Origin: Armillaria gallica
Lineage: Eukaryota; Basidiomycota; Agaricomycetes; Agaricales; Physalacriaceae
Length of the DNA stretch: 64,000 nt
Reading direction: 5' to 3'
Assembly (NCBI GenBank): GCA_037576215.1
Contig: JBANDB010000003.1
Coordinates: 3,782,001-3,846,000 of the forward strand
This document shows, piece by piece, positions 57,158 to 64,000 of this stretch (position 1 is the first letter of the stretch; each line of letters starts with the position of its first letter). Both the position numbers and the translations under genes were made by a program. A model generated the notes under the pieces. The model searched no databases and was not told the origin of the DNA. It saw only the letters and a list, made by a program, of their open reading frames with translations.

Positions 57158-58267
57158 TCACGTCAAATCGATAACTTGCCCAGCGAGGTCCTCCATCTTC
57201 ACAGGTTCGAGCTTGATCTTCTTCCTGTTCTCGGAAGCGCCCTCTCGCCGTTTCCGTTTCCCTTCAATAGCCTGTATTCTTGCCTAGTAGGGATTCCGTT
57301 GGTAATAAGTGCCAACACTCGGGTTTAGGTGAAAAACCCTGACCTTCAGAGCTTCCAGTTCTTTGTTGTCCGTCTCTGACCCGTCGCCATCAGATGTGAG
57401 ATCGATGGCGGTGGTTTCTGTCGCACGCTGAATAAGTCCACGAGGCGACGGTGCGATGTCAAGAGCACGGAGTACGCCTAATTGTAGAGACGTTAGCCGG
57501 ATAGTGATGAGGACGTGTAGTAGAGAACGCACTCAAAGGTCGATACTTGAAGCAAAATACTACCAATGGATTCCCTACAGGTACAGCGTGATAATGTTGA
57601 GGTAGAGTCCGGTGAGTGGCGACTGGATCTCCGAAACTATACGGACATTACTATGTGAAGTGAAGGTCTACTGCGGCACGTACTCAACCTGGTGATCTAT
57701 TCCCTTCTTGGTCTTTTCACTGTACTCCCCAGCGTCTGGAATAGGCTTGTACACCCGAGGACCGTGCGTATGTTGTATGCGATGCACTTGAACTTGACTA
57801 ATTTCCACCCTGATATCGCCCACATTCTGCATAGACTGATTGAAGGCGTCGTCGTTATCTAGGAGCCATGATTAATGAATAACACCACAGATGAAGCAAA
57901 GGGAATTCACCTGTTAGCGTGAGACGCGAGAATTTATAGGGTCGCCTTGTCGTTTCTGAGACCCTCGCGCCGGAGAATTTATACTGCTGATGTGGGTTGC
58001 TGTGAACGAGCTTCCTGGAGTATGTGGCACCATCAACATAGAGGGTTGCTGTGAGAGGAACCGGGGCGTCATGAAGCTTGAAGTGTATCTTAAAGGTCTG
58101 AGTGGCGAAGGTGAGAAATAAGGAGGGGCAGTAGCAAGCTGACGCGCCTTGTTTTCTTCAGATGCAATCCAACAGGTAACCTTATTTCCATCTTTTTCGA
58201 CCTGATATTCTTCTGTCTCGACGCCTTCGATGGTTATCCATGCTGAAAAGTTGTCATGGCGAGGCAT
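57158..58267 (-). CDS. DUF7918 protein, copy 3
   Basis: ATG 58267: MPRHDNFSAWITIEGVETEE, then NKVTCWIASEENK. After an intron TFKIHFKLHDAPVPLTATLY and SETTRRPYKFSRLTLT, then DDAFNQSMQNVGDIRVEISQ, YSEKTKKGIDHQ, VVFCFKYRPL and GVLRALDIAPSPRG. The tail holds ETTAIDLTSDGDGSETD (a SUMO-interaction-like motif with an acidic follow-up), a helical ARIQAIEGKRKRREG with ENRKKIKLEP (NLS-like), and the terminal GQVIDLT immediately before TGA 57158. It is head-to-tail with copy 4 (160 bp apart), the most similar relative, suggesting tandem duplication. Confidence 0.75.
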
Positions 58268-58427
58268 TGCCAATGTGGTAAAGAAAAAGAAAGAACACCA
58301 TCACGTGAACTGGAGTCTGGCTGAAGTCCGGAAACAAGATTGAAGTAAAACTATCTGACCAAGTCATGAATTCTACGATACTTAATATTACAATATTACA
58401 GCTACTTCCAGGGACCTCAGAGAATTA

Positions 58428-59541
58428 TTACATGGTCAAGTCAATAACTTGCCCCGGATCTTCTACTTTGATTATCTCGAGCTTATTGCGTTCGAGCTTG
58501 ATCTTCTTCCTACTGGAACTTCCGGTCAAAGTATTGTCATGTCGCATTCGTTTCCCCTCTAGAACCTGCAGTCTAGCCTGTTCGGAATGATAAATATGCG
58601 TGTTCAAACGGGACATGGCCCCTGTGCTAACCTTGAGAGCTTTAATCTCCCCATCGTCGTCAGAGATGTCGATAACATCAGGTACGGTAGCTGACCGCGA
58701 CATGGGTATGGGGGGTGGCGCGATGCCGTTCGCTTGCAGTACACCTGGTCATGTGTGTGAACATCGAACAGTAGTGATTGAGCCACAACAACACACCTAA
58801 CGGTCTGTATTTAAAAGAGAAGATAACAACAGGGGGACCGATAGCAGTACACCGGTACCGTGAGGATCTCGATGCAGGGTTAGCTACTGCAGCTGCAAAA
58901 CTAGATAGCGTCGATGAGAATTCCAGAGTCTCAGTGAGCTCGAAATACTCACCCCACTTCGTGGTCAGCCCCTTTCTTTTCCCTCTCATGAATTTGTCGC
59001 TGCTCTTGGGGTTGGTAGTACATCAGAGTACCCTTCTTCTTTGTTTTCTCTACGTGGCATTTCGTTATCTCGACGTCTATTTCGCCAACGTTCTGGGTTG
59101 ACTGGTCTAGTAACTCGTCGTCGTCTGCATGTTCGATGAGCATCATTCTTTCCCCTGGTTAAGATAAGGCACCTGAAAGCTTGATATTCGAGAACATGAA
59201 CGGTAACCGGGAGGTCTTCGTGATTTGGATTCCATCCGTGACGCCTTGGTGTCTAGTATGGCGCTCCTTTCGGATGCTATAGTATCCATAATGTTTTCCG
59301 TCGACACGCGCAATGATTTTGGTAGGGAAAGCAAAATTGTTGTCCTTCCAGTGAATTTTAAACGTCTGGTACGGCACCGGGTCCTGAGACGCATGGAAGA
59401 GCTTAAATCAAGGGTTCTTACCTTGTTTGCTTCTGATGGAATCCAGCAGGTGACCCTACCTGGCGTAACCTCGACCTGATATTCCTTTGCTTGGACGCCT
59501 TCAATGGTGACCCACGCAGAGAAATGGTCGTAGGTGAGCAT
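58428..59541 (-). CDS. DUF7918 protein, copy 4
   Basis: ATG 59541: MLTYDHFSAWVTIEGVQAKE, then GRVTCWIPSEANK, TFKIHWKDNNFAFPTKIIAR, LPFMFSNIKLS, DDDELLDQSTQNVGEIDVEI, KKGADHEV and VVIFSFKYRPL. The tail has GVLQANGIAPPPIPM, DVIDISDDDGEIKALKARLQ with VLEGKRMRHD (coil), SSSRKKIKLERNKLE (NLS-like) and a terminal DPGQVIDLTM before TAA 58428. The two V-I-D-I/L motifs beside acidic or Ser residues look like SUMO-interaction motifs. It is divergent from the APH-like gene with 104 bp between start codons. Five short introns. Confidence 0.75.
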
Positions 59542-59645
59542 GGCGGGACAACTGTAACAAATTAGTGGACTTAGTCGTAGTAATTAGTTAAGTTTGGTGA
59601 CAATGCTTGGCTACGCCTTCCCAGCTATTTTCAAATTCCGCCACC

Positions 59646-60777
59646 ATGTCCTCCATTCACGATACACCCCGGCTCGTTGATTGTTACCAAATTGTACTGC
59701 AACCTAAATGCGGTGAGCAGCAGCATCTGCCTCCCGACATTCTACCGTGAGTACCTGCATTCGCTGTGTCTTGTTTTCCTGCTCTCACACAACCGTATTA
59801 GCTCTTACCTTCGAGGAGGCACTCGGACGCGAAATGGAAAGAAGTAACAATGATAAGGTCTTTCTTAATTCTACGCCTCGTGTCCCTTCAACAGCATTCG
59901 CTAACTCGTATTGCAGGCACCGAAGTTGCATGTCTGGCCACTGTCATTCCTTGCGGCGACCATCTATTCGTGGTTTATGCGCAGGTTCATTCCCACTGTC
60001 AAGTTCACCTTTTACTACCTTTTCACTACCGAGCGATCCAATGACTCTCACAGAGTTCGCCTCTTTCGGTTTGGCATACCCATTGTCATGAAGACGACGC
60101 CACGGACGGTCAGCACCGAGGCGGACGCCCTGCGATTCTTGAATGCGACATGCTCTGGCCTGCCAGTACCCCGGCTCCTCGATTCCTTCGTGGTCGGTGA
60201 AACCACGTATACCATCATGACCAAGCTGCCGGGGCACAATTTGTTGGACCGTTCCCTACCCTCAGACCAATTAGAAGAAGTGGCCAAAGAAGTACTGGAA
60301 TTCTTGCATCGCCTGTGGCAGATTGAGCAACCAGACAACTGCAAAGGACAAGTCATGCGTAGCGCCAGTGGTCATGGACTTCCCAACCCCATGACTCTCC
60401 ATTCCAACCTCAGCAATACATTTCCTTCTACGCTGCATTGCTACGCTCTCATGAACTTCAAAGACCTGGATCATTTCGTTGCGGACACGGCTCCTTTCAC
60501 TCTTGAGCGTCTCGCAAGTGACCAGGTGTGCTGGGTACATACTGATTTGCGACTCCAGAACATATTGGTGCAGGACGGCCGACTGAGTGGGATCGTTGAT
60601 TGGGAGGACTCGGGATGGCTACCCCGCCACTGGCAGCTGCATATGTTCCGTAACGTATACATGCACGGCGTTACATTCGAATGGTGGAACTTGTGGAAGA
60701 AGGAGCGGATGCGTTTTGATGAAGCGGTGGAGGCAGTATACGAACTGTCTACCGGTCTGATCACATATCCATTGTGA
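59646..60777 (+). CDS. APH-type kinase-like protein (aminoglycoside phosphotransferase fold)
   Basis: Exons 59646-59712, 59802-59857 and 59917-60777 give 327 residues. The N-part reads MSSIHDTPRLVDCYQIVLQ, LTFEEALGREMERS, then APKLHVWPLSFLAATIY. Kinase elements: VRLFRFGIPIVMKTT (ATP Lys), STEADALRFLNA (Glu of helix C), PRLLDSFVVGETTYTIMTKL with PGHNLLDRSL (hinge), the catalytic loop VCWVHTDLRLQNILVQDGR (His 249, Asp 251, Asn 256) and metal-binding GIVDWEDSGWLPRHWQ. All catalytic residues are present. Fungal APH-fold proteins are numerous and act on small molecules or are uncharacterised; antibiotic resistance should not be assumed. It shares an upstream region with DUF7918 copy 4. Confidence 0.82.
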
Positions 60778-60830
60778 TGCAAATTTATTTCCTAATAGAT
60801 GGTAAATCGAGAATCGGCGTAACGTACTCG

Positions 60831-61385
60831 TTATAATGACAGAACAGGAGGGTGATATTGATGGACAAGGGACTGATAGAAAAGGGTCAGGAAATTATTG
60901 TCAGCCTGGGTACTCATTGTCTTGATCTTCGTTTCCACCAAACTAATAAACTCGGTCCGATTCTCTTTGCGCCCAGGAAAGCTTCCCTTGTCGTACAGAC
61001 CCATCAGCACCTGCAGGATCCAAGTCCGGCAAGTCATGTTATGTGCGCGATTCTCGTCAACTGTGGCGTGGCTCGTGAAGACACTACGGCATATGTCGAT
61101 GAAGTCGAGGCACGGCACGTATCCCTCCAACTTGTAGTACCCCAATACTGCGCTGTTCCCTGTACGCGTGGCTGGCGTTACTGTCTGGGAGCCGTACGTT
61201 TCCGCGTACGGCCGACCGGAGACCTGGTACCAGTGATGACGGACTGCTCTGGAGTTGGCATCGGTGATGATGATGGCCCAATGAAAGGCGCCGGTAGCGA
61301 GTTGCACGGTACAAACGTATAGCGAATCGGGGTCGAGGGGGACGTGCTGGTGCATCCTACCAGCGGATAGCGAATTAGGCGCCAT
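60831..61385 (-). CDS. Conserved-looking hypothetical protein, 184 residues
   Basis: Single open frame from ATG 61385: MAPNSLSAGRMHQHVPLDPD, LYVCTVQLATGAFHWAIIIT, DANSRAVRHHWYQVSGRPYA, VLGYYKLEGYVPCLDFIDIC, NMTCRTWILQVLMGLYDKG, ending QYHPPVLSL. I do not recognise it with confidence. The spacing of FHWAI, a HHW segment and a later Cys/RTW segment recalls small fungal papain-like or DUF7770-like proteins, in which His and Cys would be functional, but that is a guess. It is convergent with the APH-like gene (53 bp between stops). Composition is clearly protein-like and soluble. Confidence 0.6.
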   Translation of the reverse strand: MAPNSLSAGRMHQHVPLDPDSLYVCTVQLATGAFHWAIIITDANSRAVRHHWYQVSGRPYAETYGSQTVTPATRTGNSAVLGYYKLEGYVPCLDFIDICRSVFTSHATVDENRAHNMTCRTWILQVLMGLYDKGSFPGRKENRTEFISLVETKIKTMSTQADNNFLTLFYQSLVHQYHPPVLSL

Positions 61386-62609
61386 GCAGCTAAATGAGTG
61401 ATGAGGTCAAAGGAATCGCAGGGGTAGATACGTCTGTAGGCCACCATTGGATAAGAAATCGAGCACATCGTTCGCGAGTACTCACGACACTGTTGGCCAA
61501 AGATCCTCTCAATCCGAATGGTTCATCCGGCCCTCGTCACTGCAGCCCTCTATCGGCAGAATCAGCGACAAGAAAAGGTGAAAGAAAGAAAGGAAAGAAA
61601 GCGTACGTGGGAGTCGATAGTGGGTATCGGAGTGCAAGATGGAATCATCATGGAGCAAGAAGCGTGGCTTGGGCGTGGCGTTGTTTGACAATAGCCCCTA
61701 ATCACTTATATTTTGCATTTCAAATCTATATAATGTCTCTCTCCCTCTCTCCCTCACACTTCTTGTTGCTAGAAAATATTCTACTGTCTCCGGATTTCCA
61801 TTCCGAAACTGCAAGCCTCTATTGAATGGCCACACGGTACTTTTCTGACGTCAAAGCAAATTTTCCATCAGATCCCCAGGCCAGTAATTCATTGCATGCT
61901 CCCAATCACCGGCTCCGACTGACCCTAGCATTCGTTCTGGATTCATCTGTAGCGCATGACCTGCATGAAAGGAAGAATTGAAGAATTCTGTGCATATCGG
62001 GGTATCGCCTCTGTTTCTACCAGGCCTAGCCTAACAGTCCTCTGCTGCTTCGCGAAGAGCGGCTCATCCATTGCTGCCCTTCTCCGACTCCGAGTCCATC
62101 ATAGATTCGACGTCATATTCCATATGCACTTCTGTTGATAAGAACCATCTTGCCGTGTTCGGGTATCGGAACGTCAGTGTTTGAAATGGTTAACTCGGCT
62201 TGCTTCAATTACAAGTCGTTGATGATCCTTCTTAGAAGTAACGGCGACCATATATATCCCGTCATCTCTTGCCACATGCTAGCGTCGAGGCCCGAGCCGT
62301 GTCTGTCAATCACAGCGCCACCTTTCGACAGGGTAGCTGGACCACTAGTCTATATTTGTGGTCACATTTGCTTAGCTTTACTGCAACTTCGCTTCTCTTG
62401 ACAAGATATATTCTACGAGCCTGGCTATTTTCTCATTGCCATGGACACCGTCATTCTGACACTCAAGTGCTGTCTGCTATGAGTCCATGAACTGTCTATA
62501 TTCGTAGCAACGAGTTCGTGTCATGTAGATTGTTGATTTAAAATACAAGTGCATCCAGTACAGGCTGTATACAATACATCGTCCTTTTTAAATGTCCCCT
62601 AGATGTCCT
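61386..62609. other. Gene-poor region
   Basis: I see no gene. It contains a short CT-rich tract near 61735-61757 (TCTCTCTCCCTCTCTCCCTC) and scattered short frames without motifs. Confidence 0.45.
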
Positions 62610-64000
62610 TTATGCCTCCTTCAACGCCGTCTTCACGAAAAGCGTCGAAAACAAAAACTGCGACAGCTGCTCGTCATGCAGCGGCAGATGCCTCCATCCT
62701 CGCCCAAGTCTCCCCAGCGGAACACAATACCTCGCAACCGCCTTCTCGTCTTCCCCGTCATCACGCACAGCAAAGTGCACAAATATCAAATCGAGCATGC
62801 CCTGGCCCCCGATGCAGTCAAATGACAACGATAGATCATGATTCCACACCGGATTAAAACCGTTGTTCTTGACCACACCCGTTTTTTCCGAAATTTTCTT
62901 GTCTTGAGTTTTGCCAGCCTCCGGTACCTCGCTCGTTTCCTCAAAGGGTGAATGGGTCCAATCAGGCACATGCAAAGATACTTCCACGTATGGATCAATC
63001 ACTGATTTTTCGACGACCTCTTGTCCAGAGCTGTTTTTTGGAAGGGGGAGTTGCTGTGCCGATACGATCTAGGGTGGCTTGGTGAGCGGGCAGCTTGGCA
63101 AGGACGTAGGTAGAGTGCCATGCCTTGACTTCAAATGTGTACTTGGTCTTTTTCTCCAACAAAGATTCACCTCCGGGTCTCAAAGCCTCCGGTTTGAGTA
63201 CGTAGCCGCACCGCCCATTTCGTTGGTACATGGCTTGATTGATCATGTACCCTGAATCTGATTGACGCGAATTAATATCGCTTCATTAACAGAATGAAAT
63301 ACCGTAAGCCTACCGAACGTCTGCCAGTTTATAGCCACCAGCTGCGCACCTACAGCCCAGTACTTTACAGGCTCATAATTTGTCGAATTCACCCTAGTTC
63401 CCTTCGGGTATATCCTCACCATATGTCCTTGCGTATGTCGCACCAGGGCTCTGGGGTCTGTTCTGTTCGCTCGTGATTCGGAGAGAGAAAATATGTGCTC
63501 AGGCGCATATGTCTCCGTCGCCGAAAGGCCCCTGCACTTGACGCCGACAGTGTACACAAGTAGGGAAACCAGTTTCAATGACATTAGGGGCTTATTCTTG
63601 GGCTGTGACTTTTTGACGCGCCGCCAGCGGGACTTAAGGCTGCTAAGCATACTGGAGTCCGTGCCCGACGACGAAGACGAAGAGGACGTCCAGGATTCCT
63701 CGGCTTCGGCTGCAGCACGAGCTTCCTCAGTTTTCCGGGCTTTCTCAGCCGCTATTTCTGCAGCAAGATAAAGATTCTTGGCCTAGAATGCTTAATCATT
63801 GAACTGCTGTATAAGGGCGAAGTCTTACTTTCAGTAAAATCTTCCCTTTCAACTTCTCCGGGCTTGGTAGCTGATTCACAGACGGCCTTCCCTCCACTGG
63901 CGCCTGTATCATTGAATCACCAAAAACGGCTGTCATGATTTCTACGATCTTGTTCTGCTGCTGAACTCCACAGTGAACTTCGGCAGATATGATGACGGCA
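62610..64000 (-). CDS. PLC1: Phosphoinositide-specific phospholipase C, 3' part (truncated by window edge)
   Basis: Cleaves PIP2 to IP3 and diacylglycerol. The window holds only the C-terminal part; the gene enters at 64000 with PVIISAEVHCGVQQQ-like sequence of the X domain (AVIISAEVHCGVQQQNKIVE), then LPSPEKLKGKILLK. A Ser/Ala/Glu-rich X-Y linker follows. The Y domain has AETYAPEHIFSLSES-like, ALVRHTQGHMVRIYPKGTR, STNYEPVKYWAVGAQLVAIN, QTFGYMINQAMYQRNGRCG and YVLKPEALRPGG. The C2 domain is IVSAQQLPLPKNSSGQ, VIDPYVEVSLHVPDWTHSP, NGFNPVWNHDLSLSFDC, LIFVHFAVRDDGE and YCVPLGRLGRGWRHLPLHD, ending FVKTALKEA at TAA 62610. Splice sites keep frame, though the one before the C2 domain uses either a GC donor or an upstream GT. 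Confidence 0.92.

Noticed and set aside
59646..60777. Antibiotic-resistance gene
   Set aside because: APH-fold proteins are abundant in fungi and not specific for antibiotics; the context gives no resistance link.

Overview
The window is nuclear DNA of a filamentous basidiomycete, most likely an Agaricomycete (mushroom-type fungus). The reasons are dense, mostly single-copy genes on both strands, many GT-AG introns of about 45-60 nt that can be placed by joining protein motifs across them, and families typical of Agaricomycetes (DUF7918, DUF6534, multi-intron chitin deacetylase). There are no bacterial operons, Shine-Dalgarno sites or CRISPR arrays. Gene models were read by eye: frames and motifs are seen directly, names rest on family knowledge, and individual splice sites are inferred unless the junction restores a conserved motif.

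Layout. 0-8 kb: ribosomal protein uL4 (-), a Pps1-type dual-specificity phosphatase (+) and an OTT_1508-like deaminase-fold protein whose catalytic Glu is replaced by Lys (-). 8-16.5 kb: a chitin deacetylase in 12 exons, a Liz1-type pantothenate/anion transporter with a suspect splice donor, and a 2-oxoglutarate/Fe(II) oxygenase, all (+). 16.5-25.3 kb: ribosomal protein eS10 (-), delta-9 fatty-acid desaturase with a cytochrome b5 tail (+), then galactokinase and aldose 1-epimerase side by side (-), a partial Leloir (galactose) cluster. The galactokinase has an 8-nt microexon and a GC-AG intron. 27.5-35 kb: MFS sugar transporter (-), SET-domain protein (+) and a DUF6534 membrane protein (+).

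35-38.5 kb is the most unusual stretch. It holds a short terminal-inverted-repeat element with GGTAA-n-TTACC palindromes, a complete intron-bearing tRNA-Leu(CAA), a 3' half and a 5' half of another tRNA-Leu 2.3 kb apart in the same orientation, and an unidentified multi-exon gene between them.

38.5-64 kb is gene-dense: Bor1-type borate transporter, Ctr9 (Paf1 complex), a small Hsp20-domain protein, a divergent actin paralogue, Tma46 (translation-associated CCCH protein), Cwc2 (spliceosome), an F-box protein, an APH-type kinase-like protein, a 184-residue unknown protein and the 3' end of a PI-specific phospholipase C that runs off the right edge. Interspersed here are four DUF7918 paralogues. 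All four end in coiled-coil/basic tails with V/I-I-D-L-T motifs that look like SUMO-interaction motifs. I regard this expanded family as the best candidate for an under-described system. Several gene-poor stretches (1.5-2.8, 7.8-9.5, 17-19.2, 25.3-27.5, 31.3-33.5, 61.4-62.6 kb) show no gene I can support.
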